Source of the DNA: Flavobacterium sp. ov086 | Lineage (GTDB): Bacteria; Bacteroidota; Bacteroidia; Flavobacteriales; Flavobacteriaceae | DNA: 64,000 nt | Assembly (NCBI RefSeq): GCF_900187965.1 | Contig: NZ_FZNL01000002.1 | Location: forward strand, 362,694 to 426,693 | Direction of reading: 5' to 3' | Shown here: in pieces, positions 18,522 through 27,074 of the stretch | Layout: the number at the start of each line of letters is the position of its first letter | Numbering within the stretch: position 1 is the first letter of the stretch | Notes under the pieces: model-generated | Databases searched by the model: none | Told to the model about the DNA's origin: nothing | The model's input: the letters and a program-made list of their open reading frames with translations, nothing else | Made by a program: the position numbers and the translations under genes

Positions 18522-19511
18522 ATGATAAAGAAACATTTATTAGAGCTTATAGATATTAGGCTCATCGTAATTTTAGTGGTAATTATAGTCCTTAGTGCTA
18601 TACTTACATTAGTATTTAGTGATAAGGTAAAAGAATTTAAAGCAACGTACAAAAAGAGATTTTATATCTATATACTCTCCTTTGCCCTGATGTATGCCTT
18701 AGTGGCCTTTTTGGGACACAACAAGTTATTTAATGAGCTGTCTGACGAATTTCTTTTTTATCAGATAATCTCTTTATTATTTGGTATACTGCATGCCTAT
18801 CTCTATCGCTGGTATTTTGACGAGTTTGAGATAAAGTCAATAACAAATGAACTGCTGTTTTGTCTGCTCATTATGCTGTATTCGAGTGTGTTGTTTATGA
18901 TTATTTACACGGCACTTAATGGCATCTACTTCACATTTTTAATGTGCTCCCATTTTCTGGTGTTTATTGTACCAACAGGCATCAACATGGTATTTAATTT
19001 AATAATGGAAATACCTGCCAAAGAATATGTGACCTGGAAAATACCCGAAGGAGATGATCCTTTTCCTGTAGTTGAAGACGTAGAAATGAAAGATTTATTG
19101 CTGATTACTTTATTAATTCAAAAAAAGGCAGATAGTAATAATTATACTTCACTTCGATCAAAAGGCCCTCTAAGAATTGATTTTGAAAACTTGTTTTACC
19201 ACACAGTTACAGGTTATAACGACCACAATGCTGAAAGCAAGATAGAGCTGAAACAAAAAAACGGAGAAAATTGCAGCTGGGTATTTTTTTTGCAGCCCAA
19301 ATGGTATGAAAGTGCTAAGTATGTAGATCCAGGCTATCCGTTAGGAACCAATGGTATTACAGAGAATTCAGTAATTATTTGTAAAAGACAGGAACGAAAA
19401 GAAGTTGAGCCGGATACAAAAGATAAATTGGAAGACCCTGATTTTACGTATGAACATAAGCCCAAAAAAAAGGCAGAAAACGAGAATAAGGCCGTTGTAG
19501 AAAAATCTTAA
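18522..19511 (+). CDS. tssN: TssN-like multi-spanning membrane protein of T6SS-iii
   Basis: A 329-residue protein with several hydrophobic helices in its first 170 residues: LIVILVVIIVLSAILTLVF, FYIYILSFALMYALVAFL, IISLLFGILHAYLY, LLFCLLIMLYSSVLFMIIYTAL and FLMCSHFLVFIVPTGI. A soluble C-terminal part (residues 180-329) has MKDLLLITLLIQKK and SWVFFLQPKWYE, ending in a charged tail. TssN is the multi-spanning core of the T6SS-iii membrane complex that stands in for TssL/TssM. It starts 2 bp after the tssG stop, showing co-translation. Confidence 0.8.
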   Translation: MIKKHLLELIDIRLIVILVVIIVLSAILTLVFSDKVKEFKATYKKRFYIYILSFALMYALVAFLGHNKLFNELSDEFLFYQIISLLFGILHAYLYRWYFDEFEIKSITNELLFCLLIMLYSSVLFMIIYTALNGIYFTFLMCSHFLVFIVPTGINMVFNLIMEIPAKEYVTWKIPEGDDPFPVVEDVEMKDLLLITLLIQKKADSNNYTSLRSKGPLRIDFENLFYHTVTGYNDHNAESKIELKQKNGENCSWVFFLQPKWYESAKYVDPGYPLGTNGITENSVIICKRQERKEVEPDTKDKLEDPDFTYEHKPKKKAENENKAVVEKS

Positions 19512-19525
19512 ATTATTTAGAACTA

Positions 19526-20689
19526 ATGTACTATATAGACGAATCTGAGATGCCATCAAGCGACAAGCATCTTACTTATAAAATAAGAAAAGGAGATACG
19601 CTCCAGAGCGTAGCGCAAGAGCTTGGTATAAATGCCAGAGAACTCAGGCGGTACCATAATATACATTGTCCTATTGTTGATTTGATTGATGCTGATTTTA
19701 AAAGCCATACGGAATTTTTGATTTTGGCTCCACACAAAAGTGAGACCAGTAGTAATGAAACTTCGATTGAAGTTGCCAGCAAGAAGGTAATCTTTGGCAG
19801 TAAACCTTATACAATTCCTTTTTATCCTGTTAATATAAATAATCGTTATAAAGTAAAATATACTCTTGAAAGTGGAGAAAAAATAAAACATCTTCAATAC
19901 GAAATAAGTGTAAAGTGGCTTCGGGCAGATAAAAATGGGATATGTTTTTTTGAAATCGACAGATTAACAAAAATGTTTATTGACGGAAATACTGTTGAAA
20001 CTAAAGCAGATGTATTAGCAGAAATGGCTGCCAATGCTTTATATCCTGTGCAGGTAGTAGTAGACCAAAGCGGAAACTGGATTGACATTTTTAATTATGA
20101 AACAATCAAGAAACGCTGGCAAGATAAAAAAAGTGAAATTGTTGATTATCATGATGGCAAAACAGTTCTACAATATGTCAATGCTGTAGAAGATACTTTA
20201 AAAACTGAAGACAGCCTGCTGGAATCACTCTCGGATGATTGGTTTTTGAAAGTATTTTTTAATGGAGTCCATACTTGTTACGGATCAGAATTGGTTTTAG
20301 AGAAAGATGCAAATTTTTCGATTATGCCCAAAAAAGCGATTGTAAAAGCAGGTATAGAACAAAATATTGAAGAATATCTGGATAAAGCAAACCTGATTCT
20401 GATTAAACAAAAAGGAGAATTGACTGATGATATAAAAGAAGATTTTTTGATAGATGAAGAGGTTACGGGCAATTATAATGCGGAATATTTTTTAAATCCA
20501 AATCATTATTCGATTGAGAAAATAGTACTGGATTGCTCTCTAAACCTTTCTATACCTAAAAAAGTTATTATAGAAATCAGTAACCTAAATGAAAAAAAAG
20601 AGGTCATTATAGGAACCCGAAAGTCAATTTTTATTGCTGAAGAAAAAAGGAAAACAGGTTTTTTTAAGGGATTAATAAGTCGTTTTTAA
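19526..20689 (+). CDS. LysM-domain protein in the T6SS operon
   Basis: A 387-residue protein without a signal peptide. Residues about 14-70 are a LysM module (LTYKIRKGDTLQSVAQELGINARELRRYHNI). The remaining 300 residues are unrecognised, with beta-strand pattern (IPFYPVNINNRYKVKYTLESGE) and a basic end (KTGFFKGLISRF). LysM proteins of this length are often encoded in T6SS-iii and contractile-injection loci, where they are thought to act in spike or effector assembly, like phage tail LysM proteins. It lies 14 bp after tssN and 15 bp before the DUF4280 gene. The exact role is unknown. Confidence 0.72.
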   Translation: MYYIDESEMPSSDKHLTYKIRKGDTLQSVAQELGINARELRRYHNIHCPIVDLIDADFKSHTEFLILAPHKSETSSNETSIEVASKKVIFGSKPYTIPFYPVNINNRYKVKYTLESGEKIKHLQYEISVKWLRADKNGICFFEIDRLTKMFIDGNTVETKADVLAEMAANALYPVQVVVDQSGNWIDIFNYETIKKRWQDKKSEIVDYHDGKTVLQYVNAVEDTLKTEDSLLESLSDDWFLKVFFNGVHTCYGSELVLEKDANFSIMPKKAIVKAGIEQNIEEYLDKANLILIKQKGELTDDIKEDFLIDEEVTGNYNAEYFLNPNHYSIEKIVLDCSLNLSIPKKVIIEISNLNEKKEVIIGTRKSIFIAEEKRKTGFFKGLISRF

Positions 20690-20704
20690 ATAAAATATAA
20701 AGTT

Positions 20705-21190
20705 ATGAGCGAGAAACATATTGTGGTACAAGGAGCTACTCTAAAATGCAAATTTAGTGTTGATCCCAAAACAGATATCTTAAAGGTAAAAACACAAGAG
20801 AAGCATTATGCCAATGATAAAGACGGCGCTAAAAAACTTATAGCCAGCGATAAAGATATTGGGCAGACACTAGAGAAAAACACTTTTGGCAAATGCAAAA
20901 AACAGCCTTCGGGAAGTGATTATTTGCCATGTAAGGCTCAAATTACCAAATGGAGTGGTTTTTATGATAAAATAACCCTGAGTAATCAAGGCAAAATATT
21001 AGTAGAAGACAGCAAAGGCACCTGCCCTATGGGAGCACCGGATTGTATTGAAGTTGTAAAACACGGACAAAAACCCGAGACAGGAAAACAAAATTTTAAG
21101 GATGCCGATCCCGAATTACACAGCCAGATAAACCCAATGGTAGACATGGCAGCTTTTCAGGCAGACTTAGATGATAATGATATTGTTTGA
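20705..21190 (+). CDS. DUF4280 (PAAR-like) spike-tip protein
   Basis: A 161-residue protein. It has the DUF4280 layout: VVQGATLKCKFS near the start, GKCKKQPSG in the middle, KAQITKWSGFYDKITLSNQ, then the Cys-containing end EDSKGTCPMGAPDCIEV. DUF4280 proteins are regarded as PAAR-like tips that cap VgrG and carry effectors; the conserved Cys residues may bind metal or form disulfides. The gene is 15 bp after the LysM gene and 17 bp before the GH19/M23 effector, so it probably helps load that effector. Confidence 0.85.
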   Translation: MSEKHIVVQGATLKCKFSVDPKTDILKVKTQEKHYANDKDGAKKLIASDKDIGQTLEKNTFGKCKKQPSGSDYLPCKAQITKWSGFYDKITLSNQGKILVEDSKGTCPMGAPDCIEVVKHGQKPETGKQNFKDADPELHSQINPMVDMAAFQADLDDNDIV

Positions 21191-21201
21191 AAATAAATAT
21201 A

Positions 21202-22153
21202 TAGAGTATGTCAAATTTTAAAATAATAGGAAACCCTAATCCGGAAGTAGGAAAAGAAGTAATTTACACCGTAAGTAACTCCATTCTTCCTGAGAGCTTT
21301 TTACCTGGACAAACAGTTCCTGCCGGAAATAACCCGTTTACAGAACAGGTGAAGTGGTCTGTGTATATACTCGAATATGGAAAATGGAACCTAAAGGAAA
21401 AAAATAATAAAATAGGACCTACTGCCAATTATACGTTTAACCAAATAAGCTTGTCCAGAAAAGGAATACGCATTGTCGCCCAATTGGGTGAAGAAAAAGC
21501 AACACTAGATATTAAACCAATTGACACTATAGAACGCAAAATAGTAAAAGTTGAATTATGTGATGCTTTAGGAAATTTGCAGACAAAACCCTTTGCTTAT
21601 AACCAGACGGTAATCGCAAGAGTACATTGCACCAATCTTGATAATTGTGCTGTACATGTTACTTTATGGGAAGATGATGCTCCGGGCGCGGGACATAGCC
21701 AAATAAATAAAAACAACAAAGCCGTAACAAAATCTGAGCTGGTATCCAATGGTATTGCTGATATTAAATTTAAATTAGATATCGATTTTGCCAAAATGGC
21801 AAACGCTCAATTAGCCAAAGGTGATAAAAGCGAAGGGAAAACACACGAGTATTATGTAACAGCTGAAGTATTTAGACAAAAAACGGTAAGTAGTAACAAT
21901 ATTAATGTTATAAATCCGGATCATAAAACAACCAATTCAAAACCCGCTGCCCAAAAACCTGTTAAACCAAGATCTGCTGCACCAGCAGAAACCAAAGGAA
22001 AATCTAAAAAAGAGGAAAAAGGAATTAAAGAACCTGTTACCGGGACAATATACGATTGGAGTGAAGCAGTGCTAAAAGCCATACCAATGATTTTACCAGA
22101 TCCTATTGAGGTTGTTAATAGTCTTGCTAAAGTTTTTATGCCTGATAAAAAGG
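21202..22153 (+). repeat. Long direct repeat, copy 2: shared effector N-terminal region
   Basis: Second copy of 12504-13455, collinear and nearly identical, ending at the MPDK codons. Here it is joined to a GH19 and M23 toxin end instead of the M15 and lysozyme end. Confidence 0.93.
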
Positions 22154-23574
22154 AGGAGAAGAAAGGTGAATGTCCAAATTGTGAAAAAGATATTACGCTT
22201 GATGATATAGAAAGAACATTTGGTATTTACACAAAACATAAAATTGCTAGACAAGAAATAGTTAAATATATAAATGAATTTATAAAATTAAGTAAGAAAA
22301 ATGGGAAACCAGTACATTTAGATACTTGCTTAAGGAAAGCACATTTTTTTGCACAAGTAGGAACTGAAACATTAGGAATAAATCCTGATTGGATGGTAGA
22401 GACAGATACTAAGAGATATACCGTTGCTAATTGTAAAGCCACATTTGGAGATAGGGCAAAATATCTTGAAAGAGTAGGATTACTAGATGATTATTGTAAT
22501 GACAATCCTCAGAAGAGACTTCTAAATTATGTCTATGGTAATGGTAATGGTTTTGATAATGGAAATGGAAATGAAGCAAGTGGAGATGGATATAAGTTTA
22601 GAGGTAGAGGTTTAAAACAAATTACAGGAAGAGGTAATTATAAAGATGCCTCTAAAATTTTAAAAGATGTTTTTCCTGAACACTTTATTGATTTAGAAGT
22701 AAATCCTGACAAAGTTAAAGAAGCAAAATATGCTGTATTAACTGCTTTTGCATATTGGGAAAAGCATGAAATTTGGAAAGTAGCGGACACTTTAAAAGAC
22801 TCTACAGATTCAAATATAAAAAAAATTAGAGGTAAAGTAAATCCGGGACTTAAAGGATGGAAAGAATGTAAAGTATATTTTGAAAAAGGAATAGAAGTAT
22901 TTAAAGTTAATAATTGTGAACCTACTACTGTTTCAGAAAATAAGGAAGATAATGGTAAATGGAGGTTTCCAATTGATAATCCAATGTTGTGCATGTACTC
23001 CCAAGGAGGAGGGCATAAACCATGGCATGGCTCGTTTGGTGAAAGAATTAGAGATGGAAGTGCTAATCACACAGGTAATGATTTGTTAGCTAAACCAGAA
23101 ACTAAAGTTTATGCTTGTGTAAGAAGTAAAGTTCACAAAATATATACTTCTTCGTCAATGGCAGGAAATGTAGTTGTATTGAAAGTTCTAGATGTAGAAA
23201 CCTTTAAAAGCTTAAGAAATGAAAATTATGTTCCTAAGTATCAAAGGAAGGGTGAAATTTTAGAAAGAGGATTTGATTCAAATGGAACTATATATCTTAC
23301 TTTTTGGCACTTAAGTAAAAATGATTTTTTTAATGAAGGTGATGAAGTTAGTTACAATGATATTATTGGTTTGACTGGTATTTCAGGACGGAATGGCAAT
23401 AATTTCATTACTAGAAATCCTCATTTACATTTTGAAGTTTCAAATGTAGGTTCTGCCGCTGGATTAAATGGAAAATGTAATCCTTCTGTTTATTTTAAAT
23501 TCAAAACAGAGGATGAATTATCACAAACGGAAATAGATTTTCAAAATAATTTAAAAGATAGAGAATGGAGATAG
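21208..23574 (+). CDS. T6SS effector: shared delivery region + GH19 lysozyme-like + M23 endopeptidase
   Basis: A 788-residue predicted cell-wall effector. Residues 1-315 are the shared immunoglobulin-like delivery region and linker. Residues about 330-570 form a GH19 chitinase/lysozyme-type domain: KAHFFAQVGTETLG with candidate catalytic Glu387, and the hallmark FRGRGLKQITGRGNY from residue 464. Residues about 590-770 form an M23 (LytM) zinc endopeptidase: HTGND gives His621 and Asp625, HLHFEV gives His739 and His741. It is therefore expected to cut glycan strands and peptide cross-links. No signal peptide. It follows the PAAR-like gene and overlaps the next gene by 10 bp. Confidence 0.9.
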   Translation: MSNFKIIGNPNPEVGKEVIYTVSNSILPESFLPGQTVPAGNNPFTEQVKWSVYILEYGKWNLKEKNNKIGPTANYTFNQISLSRKGIRIVAQLGEEKATLDIKPIDTIERKIVKVELCDALGNLQTKPFAYNQTVIARVHCTNLDNCAVHVTLWEDDAPGAGHSQINKNNKAVTKSELVSNGIADIKFKLDIDFAKMANAQLAKGDKSEGKTHEYYVTAEVFRQKTVSSNNINVINPDHKTTNSKPAAQKPVKPRSAAPAETKGKSKKEEKGIKEPVTGTIYDWSEAVLKAIPMILPDPIEVVNSLAKVFMPDKKEEKKGECPNCEKDITLDDIERTFGIYTKHKIARQEIVKYINEFIKLSKKNGKPVHLDTCLRKAHFFAQVGTETLGINPDWMVETDTKRYTVANCKATFGDRAKYLERVGLLDDYCNDNPQKRLLNYVYGNGNGFDNGNGNEASGDGYKFRGRGLKQITGRGNYKDASKILKDVFPEHFIDLEVNPDKVKEAKYAVLTAFAYWEKHEIWKVADTLKDSTDSNIKKIRGKVNPGLKGWKECKVYFEKGIEVFKVNNCEPTTVSENKEDNGKWRFPIDNPMLCMYSQGGGHKPWHGSFGERIRDGSANHTGNDLLAKPETKVYACVRSKVHKIYTSSSMAGNVVVLKVLDVETFKSLRNENYVPKYQRKGEILERGFDSNGTIYLTFWHLSKNDFFNEGDEVSYNDIIGLTGISGRNGNNFITRNPHLHFEVSNVGSAAGLNGKCNPSVYFKFKTEDELSQTEIDFQNNLKDREWR

Positions 23575-24560
23575 CTGATTTACTAAAAATAAAAAGATTT
23601 TTTTTTATTTGTTTATTAGGTACTTTGTTTTGTTGTAAAGAGCAAAATAAAGAAAAAGTAACAGAAAACAATGTAAAAAACATTGTACTTACTACAAATG
23701 ACAAATCTTGCTTTATAAAGCAAGAGTATCTTAGTAAGAAAGATGGTAACGAATTAATATTCAAATATGAAAATGAAAATTATGAAATAAAAAGCAACAA
23801 AGAACAATCTTATGATTTAGGACTAAATGGAAAAAAGTATTTGGCAAATTTAAATTTGGAAAGTGCAAATATTAATTTTTATTATTATAAATGTGAGAAT
23901 AAAAAGATATTCATGATTGAAGGAGATGATTATTATAGTTCCGTTTTTTTTGTATATCTATTTGAAAATGAGAATCTGTCTTATTTAGGGGATTTTAATA
24001 TTAAACAACCAAACGTTGAAAAATCAGGTGTTTTAAAAAAAGATTTTAATATTTCGTTTAATAATAATCAATTTAGTATTGATGTATTATTACAAGATAA
24101 ATTTTTCGAAGCAATAAAATTAAAACAAAAAAAGAATATACCTCAAGAATCTCAAGCTCCTAAATTAGATTTAAATGGATTGTGGAGATTAAACTGTGAA
24201 AATTCCTTGACTACATTTGATATTTCTGATAACAATGGTTATTTGTCTTTGTATTCAGATAATGCAATTTACATAAATGTAGAAATAATTAATATTGAAA
24301 ACAAAGTTGGAGAATATGACATCAGATTTAAAAACACAGAATCACAACAAAATTATAGTGGAGATAAAAAAAGTATTATCGATAATGAAATATCCAAATC
24401 AGAAAATATTGGAAAACTTGTTTTAAAAAATGATAAACTTCTACTTTATTGGAAAGGTTTGTATAATGATAAGTTAAAAAAACTTGAATTTGAAAAGGAT
24501 TTTGTCTTAATTAAAGAAAACGAAGACAAAAATCCAATTATTTTATCAAAATGTGAATAA
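23565..24560 (+). CDS. Candidate immunity lipoprotein for the GH19/M23 effector
   Basis: A 331-residue protein with an N-terminal hydrophobic segment (FFFICLLGTLFCC) in which either Cys could be lipidated, though the lipobox is not ideal. Two halves are visible. The first is beta-rich with GKKYLANLNLESANINFYYYK. The second begins LDLNGLWRLNCENSLTTFDISDNNGYLSLYS, a lipocalin-like or copper-resistance-like beta pattern. No family was recognised. The start codon lies inside the effector's last codons, which suggests translational coupling and an antidote role in the periplasm. Downstream lies copy B of the cassette-end repeat. Confidence 0.68.
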   Translation: MEIADLLKIKRFFFICLLGTLFCCKEQNKEKVTENNVKNIVLTTNDKSCFIKQEYLSKKDGNELIFKYENENYEIKSNKEQSYDLGLNGKKYLANLNLESANINFYYYKCENKKIFMIEGDDYYSSVFFVYLFENENLSYLGDFNIKQPNVEKSGVLKKDFNISFNNNQFSIDVLLQDKFFEAIKLKQKKNIPQESQAPKLDLNGLWRLNCENSLTTFDISDNNGYLSLYSDNAIYINVEIINIENKVGEYDIRFKNTESQQNYSGDKKSIIDNEISKSENIGKLVLKNDKLLLYWKGLYNDKLKKLEFEKDFVLIKENEDKNPIILSKCE

Positions 24561-24575
24561 TTTATTTAAAAACAA

Positions 24576-24637
24576 GCTCCTTGCGTATTGAAAAGGAAAG
24601 CCTCAGCTAGTAAGAATAAGTCATTCTTGCTAGCTGA
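24576..24637 (+). repeat. Cassette-end repeat, copy B, with hairpin
   Basis: Similar to 17384-17445. GCTAGTAAGAAT pairs with ATTCTTGCTAGC (12 bp, one wobble) around a 5-nt loop, so this copy makes a stable hairpin that could end the effector/immunity transcript. Its occurrence at the end of two cassettes suggests that it travels with them. Confidence 0.75.
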
Positions 24638-24845
24638 TGGACATGTGAAATGTAATTAAAACCTAAAAAAGAAAAATTACAAAAAATGTTTTCGATACCT
24701 AGAAAGAGGTTTTGTGTACTAAATTTTTAATATTTAACCCGAAAAAACTTGTTATAAATTAATTTATAAAAATAAATAGTAACAAATGAAAATGAAGAAA
24801 TGAATAGAAAATGTAAACAGAAAAAATCTCATTTAATATAGAATC

Positions 24846-26015
24846 ATGATAGAAAAATTAAACCATTTTCCCGTAAACTGGATTGATGGGATGAAAATAA
24901 ACAAGAGTCACTTTTTATCCATGCAGGACAATGTTTCCCAATTGGTAAATGATGCTATAGGTATTCATACAACGCCTATAAGTTATGGCTTATTAGATTC
25001 GGGGAATCAAAATAAAGAATCAACAAAAATTACCTTAGGGATCGACAATCACAAACTGCTTCGCGTACGTGTAGAAGAATGCCATGCCATTACCCCAAAC
25101 GGATCAAGGATCGAAATCAGTAAAAGCAATACAGATGCACTCGATTTACATATTCCTTATCCCGAAGATACCTATGAGATAAAAGAAGGTGAACAATTGG
25201 TATTGCTGGCTTGTATATCGGTAAATTCCATGACAAGGATTCCTTTTGGGGAACCGGATCCCGAAGAAGTTCCGCCCCGATATCCTTACACGCAGCCCGA
25301 ATATAAATTACACCTGATCAAAGCAGAACAATTTCGCTCCGGAATTGGTTATGGAGGATATTATTTGGCAATAGGTAAAATTTTAATTGGAGATACTACG
25401 GTGCTCGATGAGAATTATATTCCATCGGCAATGACCGTTGCATGCCATCCAAAATTGGTAGACATGCAGGCGCAGATCGCGCGTTCGTTTGGGCAGATAG
25501 AAATTTATTCGGTACAGATTTCCCAAAAAATCAACAGAATCCAGCAAAGCGGCGTATTGGCACATACCATGATGCAGCTGGCTGATAACACCGGTTATTT
25601 TTTAGGGAATTGCTTAACCCAGTTTCGATGGTTCTCCCTGCACCAGCATCCCGCAGCAATGCTGAGTACAGTGGTATCTTTTGCAAGGGTTATGAAAAAC
25701 TTTATCGATTCGAAATCAGGGGCAGGAAAAGAAGAGCTGTTAAATTATTTTGCCGAGTGGTGTGATCTCTCACAGGGCGATCTTGAAATATTATTTACAA
25801 CCCTTATCAATACCGGTTACGACCATGTACATATAGACAAAACGGCAACCCTGACCATGAATTTTCTGGCAAAAATAGAAAAACTGTTTGATACACTGAG
25901 CAAACTGGATTACATCGGGAAGAAAAAAGAAAACATCGAATTGTTTGTTGCCGAAACCGACAAGAAGGACATCGTTCACAACCCAAAACGTCATGGTTAC
26001 TTTATAAAAGATTAA
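24846..26015 (+). CDS. tssK: TssK baseplate protein
   Basis: A 389-residue protein with the TssK signature near its start (PVNWIDGMKINKSHFLSMQDN) and the later motif CHAITPNGSRIEISKS. TssK trimers link the baseplate wedges (TssE/F/G) to the membrane complex. The C-terminal helical bundle reaches about residue 380 and the end is basic. About 285 bp separate it from the upstream immunity gene, so a new promoter is probable. It leads the core operon tssK-tssO-tssB-tssC. Confidence 0.9.
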   Translation: MIEKLNHFPVNWIDGMKINKSHFLSMQDNVSQLVNDAIGIHTTPISYGLLDSGNQNKESTKITLGIDNHKLLRVRVEECHAITPNGSRIEISKSNTDALDLHIPYPEDTYEIKEGEQLVLLACISVNSMTRIPFGEPDPEEVPPRYPYTQPEYKLHLIKAEQFRSGIGYGGYYLAIGKILIGDTTVLDENYIPSAMTVACHPKLVDMQAQIARSFGQIEIYSVQISQKINRIQQSGVLAHTMMQLADNTGYFLGNCLTQFRWFSLHQHPAAMLSTVVSFARVMKNFIDSKSGAGKEELLNYFAEWCDLSQGDLEILFTTLINTGYDHVHIDKTATLTMNFLAKIEKLFDTLSKLDYIGKKKENIELFVAETDKKDIVHNPKRHGYFIKD

Positions 26016-26038
26016 AAATAAAACAGTAATAACAGATT

Positions 26039-26551
26039 ATGGAAGTATTAAACAAAACAGAACGCCAGAAAGCCTTTATAGCATTTCTAATTGCCTTTAC
26101 CCTTGTTTTTGTGGTGATGATAGTTGCAGTAACCTATAATTTTTATATGCCTGTGGCAGAGAATAAAATGCTGAAGGCAGAGAATGAAATGATGAAAAGA
26201 GAGTACGACTACCAGACTAATTTTTCGGTAAAAATCGATAGTATCAGAATGACCATTGATTCTATTAATTCGCCAAAGGTAGACAATGATTTTCAGCAGC
26301 GTCTGGCCAATGTGATGGTTGCCAATGTTTACCAGAAAATACCAAAAGACTCTACAGAGAATAAGAAACTGTACAGCAATATTATCCTGGCTTACAAAAA
26401 TATCATTGATTATAAAAAACAAATCAGAAGCCTTACGCACAATTCACATCTTATAGACAGTTTAAACCAATCGGCTAAAACCTATAAGGAAGAGCTGGAA
26501 AAAGTAAGCAGGGATTTGGATGTCTGTCGACAGATTTATCAAAATCAGTAA
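26039..26551 (+). CDS. tssO: TssO-like single-pass coiled-coil membrane protein
   Basis: A 170-residue protein: short cytoplasmic start, one membrane helix (IAFLIAFTLVFVVMIVAVTYNFYM, about residues 14-37), then a long charged coiled-coil region (NKMLKAENEMMKREYDY; YKEELEKVSRDLDVCRQIY). Size, topology and position between tssK and tssB match TssO, one of the T6SS-iii membrane-complex proteins. It starts 23 bp after tssK. Confidence 0.8.
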   Translation: MEVLNKTERQKAFIAFLIAFTLVFVVMIVAVTYNFYMPVAENKMLKAENEMMKREYDYQTNFSVKIDSIRMTIDSINSPKVDNDFQQRLANVMVANVYQKIPKDSTENKKLYSNIILAYKNIIDYKKQIRSLTHNSHLIDSLNQSAKTYKEELEKVSRDLDVCRQIYQNQ

Positions 26552-26605
26552 CAAAATACTAGAGTAAAATATTAATAACAAAATAACCATTAAAAAAATA
26601 AAATT

Positions 26606-27055
26606 ATGTTATCAAACTATGGAATTGGCGGTAATGAGGTAAAATTAGATACAGATGAAGCCATCATTGCAATCCCTCAAAACAGAACCCTTATTGCTCA
26701 AAAACTAACCGTTGATTCGCCTATCAAACCAGAATTAGTCGAAGGAATTACAAGTGTTGAAAAAGCATTTGAGCATTTTAAACCGGAAGTAAAAGTAAAT
26801 TTTGAAACGGCAGATGGGACCACCAAAGTAGAAGGATTGAAATTCAAAAATCTGGGTGATTTTGGAGTAAAAGGAATTACAAACCAAAGTGCTTTTTTAT
26901 CAGATCTGGAAACTGAAAAAGACCAATATCAAAAAATTATCCGTCAGTTAAAATCGAATAAAATTTTGAAAGCAGCATTGGAAGATGCAGATGCAAAAAA
27001 AGCCTTATTGGAAAGTCTTGGAACTTTGATTAATGAACTAAAAGAAAACAAATAA
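26606..27055 (+). CDS. tssB: TssB (VipA) small sheath subunit
   Basis: A 149-residue protein. The T6SS-iii TssB pattern is clear: LIAQKLTVDSPIKPELVEGI, then TSVEKAFEHFKPEVKVNFE, then LGDFGVKGITNQSAFLSDLE. It ends in a helix with KALLESLGTLINELKENK. TssB and TssC form the contractile sheath around the Hcp tube. It is 20 bp upstream of tssC. Confidence 0.93.
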   Translation: MLSNYGIGGNEVKLDTDEAIIAIPQNRTLIAQKLTVDSPIKPELVEGITSVEKAFEHFKPEVKVNFETADGTTKVEGLKFKNLGDFGVKGITNQSAFLSDLETEKDQYQKIIRQLKSNKILKAALEDADAKKALLESLGTLINELKENK

Positions 27056-27074
27056 GAATTTAAAAATATAAGAT

